DNA from: Lactarius indigo
Lineage: Eukaryota > Basidiomycota > Agaricomycetes > Russulales > Russulaceae
Assembly (NCBI GenBank): GCA_025766275.1
Contig: JAFKAC010000027.1
Coordinates: forward strand, 434,001 to 498,000
Length of the DNA: 64,000 bases
Reading direction: 5' to 3'
A model generated the notes under the pieces. That model saw only the letters and a program-made list of their open reading frames with translations. It was not told the origin of the DNA and ran no database searches. Each line of letters starts with the position of its first letter. The first letter of the stretch is position 1. The position numbers were made by a program, and so were the translations under genes. This document shows, one piece after another, positions 32,000-43,874 of the stretch.

Positions 32000-34007
32000 A
32001 GATCTTGAAGTATAAGATCTTTTACTTCGTCCGTACTATTGGCCACCTGTGTGAGCCATTCCTTGGCCTGTTCTCCCGCCGTTTTTGTGCTTGCTGCATT
32101 GATTTGGGGTGCAGGCGTTACGCTGGGCGCTGGCGACACATATCCAGGCAGTGAAGGCGCGTACTGCGATACGGGTCCTTGAGGATATCCCGCGGTTTCG
32201 GTCATGCGGCTACTGGATGGAACAGCCTGCCATTGTTGTTGTGCGCGTGGATATGGGCAATTTCGTGAGAGGTGGCCGGGAGCGTGACAGTTATAGCAAA
32301 GGACGTTCCTTAAGTCTTTTCGAGATCCCCCTCTCCCTCGTCCTCTAGTTCCTGGCCCGCCTCTCAGCGGGAACGGCGGTGTAGGCCAGTCGTGGTGTGG
32401 TAGTTTGTTGAAGTCGATGTCTTCGGACCCCGCGAGCCTTACCCTTGCACGGTCAGCCGAGGTGTCCATTGCCCACGGGTTAGTTTGTGGTAGGTTCTGC
32501 GGGAGTGTCCATCCCGCATTGCCACCTTGCTTCTTTGGTTGTGTTGTCGTATTCTTGTATTCGTTGAGTCGTGCTTTGAGATGGATGTAGTTCTTCTGCC
32601 GCTTAAGGACGGCCCGTTTCCAGTCGTCGAACGTGACGGGATCGTCGAACTGGAACGCGTTCTTGAACAGTTCCTTGGGCAGACCCGACGTAAAGAGGTC
32701 AATGGTTTGGGGTTCATTGAGGCGGTAGTGAGCTTTCCGTGCAAGCTGTTCAAAGTCATTGACGTACTTGTCAATGTCTTCTCCCGTCATTTTGTAACCT
32801 TTTCGTAGTATGGCTTGGGCCTGTTCTCTCTCTAGCGTGTTTTCGAACCTCTGACTGAATCCATCGGCTACAGCGTCCCATAGGTCGCGCGTGTAGGGAC
32901 TTATTCCCTGTTGTATTTGCCTGTTGAGCCAGTTCAGGAAGGATAGTACCCATTCGCTGACTGCTCCGCCTTTGATGTAGGATAGAAACAGAAGACATCT
33001 TCTGTAGTCGTTGCGCATGATAGGGGCGTCCAAATTCATGCCCCAGTAGACATGCCACTGCGTTAGGAATTGGTCTACTTTGAGTCTGTCTCCGTCAAAA
33101 ATGGAAGGTGGCTCGCCGGTTAATTTTTCGTTATGAGGTCCTCCCCCTCCGGCATCTCCACCTCCTCCTCTGCCACCGCCTCCTCCGCCTCCTGGCGGTC
33201 CCGCAGGTGGCATTCTTGGTGGTTCGGTTCTTCGTAGATCAAACGGGACGCCTCCTCCTGGTGGCGGTGGCGGGTCTCCGCCCGGTCCTCCCGTTCCCGG
33301 CAGGAGGTCTAGTGCGGGTCGTCGTCCGGACGGGGGTCTCCTCGGTCTGACCCTATTGCTCGGAAGATAGCTGCGTCGTCTGCAGTCATTCGTACGCCGG
33401 TTTCTGGGTTAATGGGCATGAGGATTTCTCGTGCTTCTTCTCGTATTGCGCGCGCTTCTTCGATCGCGACCTCTTCCATCGCTCTAGTTATTGTTGCCAT
33501 GATGGCTGGTGATCGAATGTGAATTGGCTCTGGTTCGGTAATGTATGCGGACTCAGCTCGTTCGATGAGGAGCTCTTGTATCGCTCCTCCGCTAGTCTCT
33601 GTTTGGTTTGGTTCTCGTCCTTCACTTTCGTCTTGGCTTTCTTCTTCTGATATTACTTCTCCAGTGGAGTGTTCTCGTACTTGTCCGTCGATGGGGCCCC
33701 AATCTGCTCGGCTGTTGAGCTCTCGGGCGTCGATATCGCACTGGTATCTAGGTCCTGCTGGTCGTATAACGTCCCACTGGGAATCTATGGGATTCCACGC
33801 AACCTCCGTCCAACACAAGTGGTCGAAGTTGAACTCAACTGGTCGGAACCTACTAGGTCCGTTGAACTCCACAAAATATCCGGTTTCTTCTTGTCTTTCC
33901 CTCCAACTAGCGGCTTGTAGAAAGCGTGTGGGGACGTTACGCTCTCCTCTTCTTGGGAGCGAGTATGGACGGAAGTTTGTCCACTGATCTCTTGTTGTTG
34001 CGGCCAC
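31969..34007 (-). pseudogene. Gag of element 4, frameshifted
   Basis: The first block, 33309-34007, opens with GTG (sense caccGTGG) and encodes the N-terminal extension up to RGDP. A one-base loss near 33335 relative to element A ends it early. The second block, 31969-33213, carries the Gly/Pro-rich linker, capsid part and CCHC knuckle. The slippery heptamer GGGTTTT is at 31981-31987 (minus). No sense-strand ATG occurs from the start of the LTR (34522) down to codon 170 of the extension (33500). Confidence 0.85.
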
Positions 34008-34026
34008 GGTGGGATCTTGGTCTTAA

Positions 34027-34522
34027 TGTAACGCCGTCACGACGTTAGCTCGACTTGAGCTCTATAGAGGCGGTAACAACTTAGTGGATACTCTGAAGAC
34101 GCGGAGGTCCAGACGTGACGATTGTCTTGAAGACACGAAGGTCCAAGCGTAGGCTATAGTGAACACTCGAAGGTGCACTTACTTAGAAAGACGCGATAGG
34201 AAGTGGGGAGAGAAAGGAAGAAACAAGTGACGATTCAAGAAGACCAAGATGGCGTATCTTGGTCTTCACAAGACGGATTAAATACAAGTCAAGCAGGCTT
34301 TCAAGCGCTGCTATGAGTCTCAGTAATGTAGCGTCCAACGTATCGCGTAAGTAGCTCAAATCCTAATACCACTACTACTAGTATTAGTGGCGTGGTCCTC
34401 AGTCAGCAATCAGCGCGCAATCTCCTATCGTACTCGTAATCGCCTATCGTAAGTCCGCAACTAATCTACCTTACCGCCGTAGTTGCAACCGGTACAGTAA
34501 GGGTTTGAGTCGAAACGTAACA
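34027..34522 (-). repeat. 5' LTR of element 4
   Basis: A 496-bp copy of 26733-27228. It holds the 12-bp-stem hairpin (34239-34267) seen in all LTRs of elements 1, 4 and A, and contains no sense-strand ATG. Confidence 0.92.
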
Positions 34523-34527
34523 ATAGA

Positions 34528-35548
34528 ACCCATTCGCTGACTGCTCCGCCCTTGATATATGAGAGGAACAGGAGGCACCTCCTGTAGTCGTTGCGCATAA
34601 TGGGGGCGTCTAGATTCATGCCCCAATAAACGTGCCACTGCGTAAGGAATTGGTCGACTTTAAGTCTGTCTCTGTCAAAAATAGAGGGTGGCTCGCCGGT
34701 TAATTTCTCGCTGGGGTGTCCTCTATCCCCTCCTCCGGCGTCACCGCTACCCCCGCCTCCTCCACCTCCTCCACCCCCAGGCGGACCGTGGGGTGGTTCT
34801 CTTGGTGGTTCGGTTCTTCGCAGATCGAATGGGATGCCTCCTCCTGATGGCGGTGGCGGATCGTCTCCTGGTCCTCCTACTCCTGGGGGTAACTCCATTG
34901 TTGGCCGCCTTTCCGACGGGGGATCTCCCCTATCCGACCCTATTGCTTGGAAGATCGCGGCATCATCCGCGGTCATACGTACTCCTGTTTCTGGGTTGAT
35001 GGGCATGATGACATTTCTTGCCTCGTCTTGTATTACTCGCGCTTCTTCCATTGCGACTTCTTCCATTGCGCGCGTTATCGTAGCCATGATGGCTGGGGAT
35101 CGGATGTGAATAGGTTCGGGTTCGGTGATGTGCGCAGACTCAGCTCGTTCTATGAGGAGATCTTGTATGGCCCCTCCGCTAGTCTCTGTCTGGTTTGGGT
35201 CTCGTCCTTCACTTTCTTCTTGACTGAGTTCACTTCCTTCTTCTGTCACTACTTCTCCTGTGGAGTGTTCTCGTAGTTGTCCGTCAATGGGACCCCAGTC
35301 TGATCTGGTGTTGAGTTCCCGCGCGTCGATGTCGCAGCGGTATCTGGGTCCGGCTGGTCATACTGCGTCCCACTGGGAGTTGGGCGGAACCTGCTAGGTC
35401 CGCTGAATTCCACAAAGTATCCAGTTTCTTCTTGTCGTTCCCTCCAGCTGGCAGCTTGTAAAAAGCGCGTAGGGACGTTACGTTCTCCTCTTCTTTGGAG
35501 CGAGTAAGGACGAAAGCTCGTCCACTGGTCTCTTGTTGTTACGGCCAT
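34528..35548 (-). pseudogene. Gag of element 1, N-terminal part, frameshifted
   Basis: Minus strand from ATG at 35548 (sense ccaccATGGCC, MAVTTRDQWTSF). Compared with element A, about 65 bases are missing near 35380-35385 (after PSRFRP), which shifts the frame and ends the first block at 35249. The second block runs from about 35340 to the element 4 insertion and encodes the acidic region, the IMATITRAMEEV segment and the Gly/Pro linker. Confidence 0.85.
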
Positions 35549-35567
35549 GGTGGTATCTTGGTCTTAA

Positions 35568-36096
35568 TGTAACGTCGCCACGACGTTTAGCTCGACTTGA
35601 GCTCGGTTGGCGGCAACAACTTAGCTGTATTGAAGTTTCAACCTTGAAGATGCGGAGGTCCAAGTCCTTGCCTCGGTGAATACACGAAGGTACACCGGCA
35701 AGTCGAAGATTCTGAAGTTGCGAATGGAATTGGAGCGAAGCGATTTAGAGTCGAAGAGAAACAAGAGAAGAGAAGAACAAGTGACGATTCAAGAAGACCA
35801 AGATGGCATATCTTGGTCTTCACAAGACAGTTTAAATACTTGTTCTAGCAGGCTTTGAAGCGCTGCTATGAGTCACAGTAAGTAGCGTCCAACGTATCGC
35901 AGAAACAGCGCGAACCCTAATACTACTAGTACCAGTACTAGTGGCGTCAGTCATCAGTCAGCTATCGAGTCCCTATCGCCTATCGCACTACCGTATCACC
36001 GTAAGTAAGTCCGTCACTAATATACCTTACCGCCGTAGTGACAACCGGTACAGTAAGGGTATGAGTCGTGCAGTCCATCCAAACCGAAACGTGACA
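35568..36096 (-). repeat. 5' LTR of element 1 (529 bp)
   Basis: Its variants (sense gatagggactcg and ctcttcgactc) match the 3' LTR of element A at 62945, not the 3' LTR of its own element at 4634. Outer flank GAGGG, which is CCCTC in sense. Confidence 0.92.
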
Positions 36097-36106
36097 GAGG
36101 GGGTGA

Positions 36107-36476
36107 TGTTACGCTACAATTCCTGAACTTTCTTGACTCTTCTTCATACTTCTAAACATCCTTCCAACCTGTTGACTCGCACTTTCTGTATGATTCGAAG
36201 GACATTCTCGTAGTTTCCATATGACTCCCACCAGTAGTACTTAAGGACGAGTCCCCATGTACTGAAGAGCTCTAAGCTCGACTTACTGTATTCAACTGCA
36301 GTAACCTCTCGTATAAACATCTTTGGCTTCATGAACTCGAACGATCGCTCGTCGTTGACTTGCGATTCCCCTCTCATCTTGTGCATCATCGCTCCGCCAT
36401 CTGATTGTCGGCATTACCCGATCTCCGATTCAATCTCCGACTCGAATCCAAACGATACGCCTTACTGCGCGTAACA
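36107..36476. repeat. LTR of another retroelement (370 bp)
   Basis: Starts TGTTACGC and ends GCGTAACA, perfect 8-bp inverted ends, preceded by a purine tract (gagggggtga, 36097-36106). Orientation from the purine tract is plus. Before the inversion proposed here, its left neighbour would have been the sequence now at 63474 onward. Confidence 0.65.
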
Positions 36477-37997
36477 CCAACTTTGATGGCCAGGTCCAAG
36501 AAAATGCCAGACTTTCAAGCCACCAAATGTGACAGTCTTGTGTGCCACCTTCACAGCCCAATCATAATGTAAACCCAGGACATAATCCGACTTCGCAGGT
36601 GGCTCTGCATTCTCTTTTGCCGATGTATACTGGATTCTCGCCAGATGCAAATCTATTCGGAAAATCTATTCTGGATCTAGACCGCTGGCGTTGGGTTTGT
36701 GTAGAGCCAGACGACTTGCAGCTACATCCTGCAGACCCTCTTTTCACTCCATTCAACTGCGAGTGATAAGCTTTCCAAACCAGGCCTAGCAAGAGACTCG
36801 ACCATGACATGCATGACCACTTACGACAGCGCCCAAAACTAACCATCGTCCCCTAATACACGAAGTTTTAGACAACGCTCTAACCCAACTTAATTTTCAG
36901 CCTCTGCAAAGCGCCTCCACCCATTTCTCATAAGAGGCAATGCCCTGCCCTTCACAAGGGAACATCGATGTAGAGAAGTGCCTTACGAGGACTCGTCCAT
37001 CTATGTTCGCAATCGCATACAGAGTCTGGATTGGGTTTCCAAATCCGCAATACTGTATCGTCGCAGTGTGGTGCAGTGCCTATGTTTCTGTGCGTTATCT
37101 GCATTGGGCGGCAGGCGGAGAGGAAGGCGAGTTTGGCTGCAGGAAGTCAGGAGTGCACGGTGTTAAGGTGAAGCTTGGAGTCGAACCAAATATGCACTCC
37201 GCAGCATGCAAATTCTGACGACCTGCGCGAGCTTGTCCATTAACAAGCCAGCACAGATCGCCTTATTTACGATAACCTCAACGTATGGTTAATGTCAGGA
37301 AGAAAAGGAGCAGGAGAAAGCTCACAATCATGACCCAGCGCTCGAATTAGGTTGCGGACGCCTTCAGCGCAGCGGCTACTTGCACATAGTAGGGTCCTGA
37401 TTGGTGCTCTGGAATCCATGGTCAGTAAGAAAAAGTAGACGCACGTTGCACTCGAGCCAAGCAGCATCCAGACCAGTATTTGCTTTTTGCGCTGTCGTTG
37501 AAGGGCCGTGCATTGAAGAGAGATGGACTCCTGGATATGTACCGTGTTCCTCGGTGTCTACATGCATATGCTATCCAGCGTGCAGGTTGTCAAGCCTTCC
37601 ATTAGGAATATCTATAGGAGAGCAAACGGCGGGTGTGGTGACGCATCAAGGTCGGTGTTGAACTTGAAGAGCAGGACAAAGTTGAAGATGGTCAAGTCTG
37701 ACAGGGCCTCAGCAATCAAGTCAATCACAGCAGAAATGTTGCCGGTGTTGGGAGGTCTCTGGATTGGAAAGCGAGCATCAGTTGGTGAGGAAGAAAGAGA
37801 GGCAAAGACCGTACGGGTGTCTTGCTTTAGAAGACGCGTCGACAAGGCGCTCCAAGCGGGCGTTCTTCTTTGAGGGCGTGAACTCACAGTCACGCAGTCA
37901 CGTGCTATGTCACAAAGGACGGTCACTCTGGCCGATCGTTGGGTCCCCACCGCATCGTACTTTCTAACAATCGACACACATTCCAGTCTTCACTGCA
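36477..37997. other. spacer with decayed repeated sequence, upstream of the first DUF6535 gene
   Basis: No intact gene. The block at about 37120-37290 recurs at about 42755-42960 and 48850-49060 (words gtcaggagtgcacg, acgataac). The block at about 37490-37660 recurs near 43120-43280 and 49220-49380. They look like decayed copies of one gene family on the minus strand, which I cannot name. A 74-codon plus frame at 36542-36766 (ending RWRWVCVEPDDLQLHPAD...) is unrecognised. Confidence 0.5.
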
Positions 37998-40720
37998 ATG
38001 TCCCGGTCTCCTCACGAGGCTAGCAACGTACACAACACAGGATTTAGTGAAGGTACTGTTCTCCCACATGACTCTATCCTCGTAATTCTCACCAAGGTTC
38101 TCACCTCACTGCCGCCAAAATAGGTGACTACCGGTACCCACACCCGTTGGCACAGAATCAAGCACAATATGGTGTATCTAATTTCGTCGATGGTTCTGGG
38201 CCTATATTCTCGATGTACATGGAAATGGCGACAGAAGAGGACAAGAAGATGGTCGAGAACTGGAAAGCGGATGCAGACGGCATCCTCATATTTGTGCGTC
38301 TATTTATCTTTTAATCTGGTGCTTCATTGACCCAATTGTCATAGACCGGTTTATTCTCTGCTGCTGTCGCATCCTTTATCTCAGTCTCCATTCAGGATAT
38401 TCGACCGAACCCACAGGACACCTCCAATTTCTACCTCGCAAATATCTACCAGACCACCGTCAACTCCAATATCTCGACTTCCCTCCCCGCTTCCCCTCCC
38501 CCATTCTCTCCACCAAACTACGCAATTTGGGTAAACTCACTTTGGTTCATGAGCCTGGTGATCAGTCTTACCTGTGCTCTGCTCGCGACGTTGTTGCAGC
38601 AATGGGCGCGAAGATATCTCAAGGTCACTCAGACACGTTACAGCCCACACAAGCGAGCACGAATTCGTTCGTTCTTTGCCGAGGGGGTTGAGAAGTGTTT
38701 CCTCCCATGGGTGGTCGAAACGTTGCCAGCTCTACTCCACATTTCCCTGTTCCTGTTCTTCGCCGGCCTGGTCGTGTTCCTATCCAATGTTTATATCACG
38801 ATTTTCAAGTTGGTGTTGTCATGGGTCGGCCTTTGCACGGCTGTGTACGGATGCATCACATTGATGCCAATCTTTCGTCACGATAGCCCATACTACACAT
38901 CACTTTCATCCTCTGTGTGGTTCATTGTTTGGGGGATAGCAGGTGTCACCTTTCAGATTTATCAGTCTATCGTCTTTTGGGTTATCTATGGTTATCTGTT
39001 CGTTCCGAACCTTTTGGTCGTAAAAGGCATCCAGGAGATAGCCGAGGAGACTGCTCTGAGGTCCCGACCAGAACTCGACGCCCGCGCCTTCATGTGGACG
39101 TTCGACTGTCTGGACGAGGATCACGAACTGGAGCGCTTCTTTTCTGGCTTACCCGGCATCCGCAGCTCCAAGGTGGTCGACGATCCTCTGCCCGGTCTCA
39201 CCGATGAGGCCAAAGACAAGCTTTCCGAATCATTGATGGGATTTTTCGACCGCACTTTCTCATCCGATTTACTTCCCGGGCCTCTCAAAAATCACCGGGC
39301 TATCATCTGCGCGAAAGCCCTTGACCCACTGCATTTTCCCTACGCATTCTGGAAAATCCTCCGCACGGTCATTTCTGAGGATCAACATAGCGGACTGCAA
39401 ACCACTGAATTTATACGTGTCATGAGAGGTTGGTGCAGTGGTGGAGACCAAGAAACTGAATTACTTGCAGAGGCCATTTTCACCTGTCTTATTGCAGGAG
39501 CGCAACGCCGTGACGACTCTTGGCTTATTTCGGCCCCCAATAGACTGGGAATCCCAGAAGCTGACCTCCGACACTACGCCACAGACAGCAACTTGTCACT
39601 TACAAGCTTGATTTGCATCACTCGCCACCTATTTAGCCAGCTCGGGAAACTGCCCTGGCCAGGTTTCTGGTTCTCAAATGTTCTAGAGGAAGCTTCGGAA
39701 GTCGATGTGCAAGATACGTCACCCGATCTGCAGCACGAGTTCTGTGCACTCTGGAATCAAATCGTTCTCAAAGCACAGAATGACGGCAATCGGCGGATGA
39801 CGACATGTATCCTCAGATCGATTCGGAAGGCATACATGGCTCTTCATGAAGGTACCGATGCTGCCCCAACACAATTCTCCGCCTCCACCAATTATTGGGA
39901 TCCCGTTCTGCGCGACCCAAGCTCGTATCCACGGTGCGACATCGTTAGCCATATCCACGAGACTGCCTCGACAACCTCAGCTCACCCTGTCCTGCATGAT
40001 AATGATGCGTCGCTTCCGGCTCCCCTTGCCAGCCCTGATGTGCCTTCCTCGTCCATATCCCTACCTCACGTCATCGAAAGCCTCACAGATATACCGCTTG
40101 ACGACTTCCACTCCTGGACCGCTCATCAGACGAACACAGAAAGCCTCTCATTTCCTGACAACTCACCAGATCCAGTGACTGCTGATACGTTTGTCACCCC
40201 TGGTGGGATAATATCCCGCTCTACTTCTGCAACCTCGACATCTACCCCTCTTTCCTCTACCTCCCCACCCGCTGCTGTTACTCTTCAGCACAACGTGGAC
40301 CTCATGGCACCTTTCGATCCACCAAACCACCCTTCTTCAGCTTCTCATTCAATTCTCGGCAATTCACTTCCTTCAGGTTTGTCGTTGTTTCCACACTCGC
40401 CCATGACTCAATCTAACCCCTCGCCGTCTTTTCCGGAATCCCATCGCTTAGCAATAGTTGATACTGCTTCCAGCGCTTCAATTGGCAACCCGATGGTTGG
40501 TCCACGCAATGAAAATGACGCTCTTGATCCCCCCTCGGTGATTTGCTCAATCCACGCAAATGCTACGGCCACCTTAGATACTTCACCTCAACCCCCGTCA
40601 CCATCGGTCACTAACATGGACCCAGCCATCGCAGGCCCTTCACCACGTGAACCAAATGCCGATCGCACAGGAGGAGGTCGTCCACCACAGCCTTTCCGTT
40701 GTTCGTATGATATTGTTTAA
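37998..40720 (+). CDS. DUF6535 domain membrane protein (copy 1)
   Basis: Gene model: exons 37998-38052, 38124-38293 and 38345-40720, giving 866 residues. Introns of 71 and 51 nt have GT...AG ends and the frame is kept across both. The N-terminal segment NFVDGSGPIFSMY...WKADADG leads into the DUF6535 region: TGLFSAAVASF at residue 76, a membrane segment at about 140-160 (LWFMSLVISLTCALL, then QQWARRYL), two more at about 203-250 and one or two at about 265-293. A conserved soluble block follows (DEDHELERFFSGLPG, NHRAIICAKALDP), then a long Ser/Pro/Thr-rich tail. The family is common and expanded in mushroom-forming fungi and its role is unknown. This copy is the most complete in the window. 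Confidence 0.85.
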
Positions 40721-43700
40721 CGTCCCCAAATCTCTTTGAGGCGCATGTGCGATATAGGGTATACATTCCCATAGGATTCTCGATATCGCCATCAATGATA
40801 ATATTCAATATTTTTCTCATCTTGTGTACATACTTTCCTATCACATGATGCGAATACCGTGGCGAAATGTGTAAACTTGGTAGAGTAGAGAGCCGTGAGT
40901 GAGGAGTCTTGGCAGGGTCAGTGAGTGACCAGGAAGTGACGCGTAGCCCCCAGCGCGCACACAGGTATCCGTCTCTATTCCCTCAACTCCGATGGTGTCT
41001 GCGAATAATCTTGTTGAGAGGAGCGTCGAGAAATTTATAGAGTCGATACTATGCTGGGCCGTTCCAAAATGGGGAGACAAGGGCGTTTCAGGTAGTGCAC
41101 GTTACAGGGAACCCGTGGCTAGTCACCTATCGGGTCAGTGAGTACGAGTTGGTATGGAACAAACGTGAGGTCAAGCAAATTCTGCTGCCGCCCGCAAATT
41201 CTTGTGCGCATTTGAAACTGACATGGGAACACCATCCTGCCGCTAGGAGTCTCAGACTGCTTTGCTACCGGCGTCACCACTGTCAAGACTGCTTTGTAAC
41301 AGCACTGGGAAAAAGCGACAACGTCAAGCGCTCCTACGGGTCAGGCGGGCCACCCTGCGAGGCTCACCCCTGCAAACCAAATAGCGCGCAACGTCTGTGC
41401 GGGCCACGCGAACTCGCAAGTTGACGAGTCCATGCGGATCTCTTTTGTTTGTAATAGCGTCAGTGCGGTCAAGGAAGAGAGCATGAAAGCGAAGAAAGTG
41501 CTTGGCAGCGGAGGCGGAAAAAAGGCTTACTTACTATTGGCAACGTGCGTGCACGTGCTGGAAGGCATCCAGGTAGTCCAGCCGCTACTTTGGAATATCT
41601 GGAGCATGAAGAACTTGCGCAACGAGGACCGCGTTGAGTTTGACGAGAGGGAGAGCCAAGACGACAGTTAGGTCGGACAGGGACGTGGCGATCGCGTCGA
41701 GTACGGTAAGCTGCGTGGCTTGCGATGCGAGAGGACGTGTGCGAGCTTTCAGCGGTAGGCCAAGGTATGTACGGAGAGCGAGGCGCGTCAGCAGGCGAAG
41801 GGGGGAGAGAAGTAGAGGACGCACGGCTATCCTGCTTTGGTAGAGACGTCGCAAGACGCTCTTATAAAAGCTTCTCTGAGGGCGTGATCTTCCACTTGTT
41901 CAGCCACCTCTTGACGAGAGAACTCCAACATGCGCAGTTTGTCGGTTATGCCGGTAACACCTGGGAGAGTGTCGTAGGACGAGAAATGGAGGAATATTGT
42001 CTTGGGTGCGTGTTGAAGTTCGTCAAAGCTTATGTAAATGGTTGAGAGGGCTAGGATTGCTAGGAGACGTCACAGCGAGGCAGAGACGCACGCGTGGTAC
42101 TTGAATATTATAGCTTGAACGCAAACACTGTAGTCGCAGGTGTGACGATAGAATTTCTAGAGAATCGGTCGACCGCGCTTTTAATGGATGGGGATAAAAA
42201 AAGATTGAAGGATCTTTCGATCTCTGTTGCAGGACGGTAATAAGACGGCGGGTCAAAGGAGACAACTTCCCCGAGACTTGGGCACTCACAGTGATCCCTC
42301 GCTTAACCCCATGACATCAATAGGACAGAAAAGGCCTCTCGTTTCCTCGCACCGTCACCAGATAGATAGTCGACCATGCTCTACTACAAGGTCCTGTCGA
42401 ATCTATTGGAAAAGGAGTGCACATTTGGGTCTGCCTAACGAGGGGTACCCTGCGAGTAGCCGGGAGATCTGTGCATCGTCTTAAATTGTAGAACAGCTGA
42501 GTATCCACGTACAGTACCATCTGCGACAATTGAAATATTGAGTCTAGATGAGAAACAGGGGCTAGGGGACACCATAGTGAGGTGGGAATGCGCGCGCGGT
42601 ACTTGATTGTGGACTCCACGGCTGAGGATTGGCGGGGTCAGTCACACGCATTTTTGGCAAGTTTGATAGGTAGACACAAAAAAGGCAAGAATTATTCGAC
42701 GTTCGCTGCAAGTCGGTAGTGAGACGGCGCAACCATTTTGTTGGATGGCAGGTGGAGAGGAAGACGAATTCGGCTGCAGGAAATCAGGAGTGCACGATGT
42801 TAATGAGGGCGAGACGATCGCTACCGCGAAGGTCAAACCGAATATACGTGCGGCGGCGCGCAACATCCGACGGTCTGCACGAGCTTGTCCGCTAATAAGC
42901 CGGCGCGGATCGCCTTATTCACGATAACATCAACGTATCGTTATTTCCAGGGAGAAAAGGAGGGGGAGAGCTCACCATCATGACCAAGCGCTCGACTTAG
43001 GTTGCGCCGCAACGTACGGTCCTCTGGAATCTGCGGGCGGCGAGAACGAGTAGACGGACGTTGCGCTCCAGCTGAGCAACATCCAGACATCCATTTGGCT
43101 TATTTGTCTTTGCGCTGTCTTTGGGGGGCTGGGCGACGAAGAGAGATGGACTGCAGGGACAGGTACCATGTTCCTACGTGGCGCCTATGTGTGTACGATG
43201 CTAGGCGTGCGCGTCCTCAAGCCCACCACTTGGGAATATCCAGAGGTGTGCAAACAACGGGTGCCCATGCGCGGTGAGGGACAGCATCGAGCTTGAAGCT
43301 TAAAGCTCGAAGACCGGAACAAAGTCGAAGATGGTCAGGTTGAACCGGGCCATGGTAATCACATCAATCACGGCGGGTTGTGTCGCTGAGACGCGAGGTC
43401 TTTGCACGGAGAGCAAGTATCAGTTGGTGAAGCAGAATGAGAAGCAGAGACCGTACTGCTACCCCACTTTGAAAAACGCGTAGACAAGCGTGAACTCACA
43501 CTCCTTCAGATATTTCTTGACAGCGGCGCAGGAGACCTGCAGTATTTGAAGCCCGTCGTTTGTGCTGGAGAGATCCGGAAGCGCATTGTAGACCGAGAAG
43601 ACGAATGGCAGGTTGTCGTTGGAGCGGATTGAAGACGTTTGTCAAGTAGATGAGTGGTCTCGCGGTCACGTGCAATGTCGGAATGTTCAACTTGAAGCGG

Positions 43701-43874
43701 AATAGCGTATGTCGTTCATACATCCACCTTTTATAGACACGACTCGGTAAATCTCGTGGAACAGAAGCTCGCCAAGGGCCAAGACTCCCTATTAGTCCCA
43801 TAAGCATCAACGCTTTTCGTCCTCTTTCTCAATCCGGCCCCTACATTTGACTGTTGTCGGCGTTCTAACCTAAC
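40721..43874. other. spacer between DUF6535 copies 1 and 2
   Basis: About 3.1 kb homologous to 46871-49990 and, in shortened form, to 51250-52864. It holds two related decayed minus-strand blocks (about 41430-42060 and 42640-43810); the second includes a minus frame with SVYNALPDLSSTND shared with about 49620-49780. No intact reading frame and no recognised product. Confidence 0.5.

Larger units (their letters stand above)
26733..34522 (-). mobile_element. element 4: Ty3/Gypsy chromovirus inserted in element 1 gag
   Basis: LTRs of 496 bp at 26733-27228 and 34027-34522, flanked by the duplication ATAGA (26728-26732 and 34523-34527). Removing it restores the element 1 gag frame. Gag carries a single-base frameshift and pol one premature stop. 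The coding region is clearly related to elements 1 and A, but the LTRs form a distinct subfamily. Confidence 0.93.
4634..36096 (-). mobile_element. element 1: Ty3/Gypsy chromovirus, nested host of other elements
   Basis: Two 529-bp LTRs in minus orientation (4634-5162 and 35568-36096) bound an internal region split by two insertions: a solo LTR with its own guests (5366-21198) and element 4 (26733-34522). The remaining own parts are 5163-5365 (end of pol), 21199-26732 (pol and most of gag) and 34528-35567 (gag start). The flanks do not match: sense 5' flank CCCTC, 3' flank CTCAG. They match the flanks of element A in swapped order. Gag carries a frameshifting deletion and pol is interrupted, so it is inactive. 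Confidence 0.9.

Noticed and set aside
41430..43810. Minus-strand seven-membrane-segment (DUF6534-like) genes in the spacers
   Set aside because: Repeated segments such as LDAIATSLSDLTVVLALPL are suggestive, but frames are broken and segment order does not fit. I cannot support the family name.
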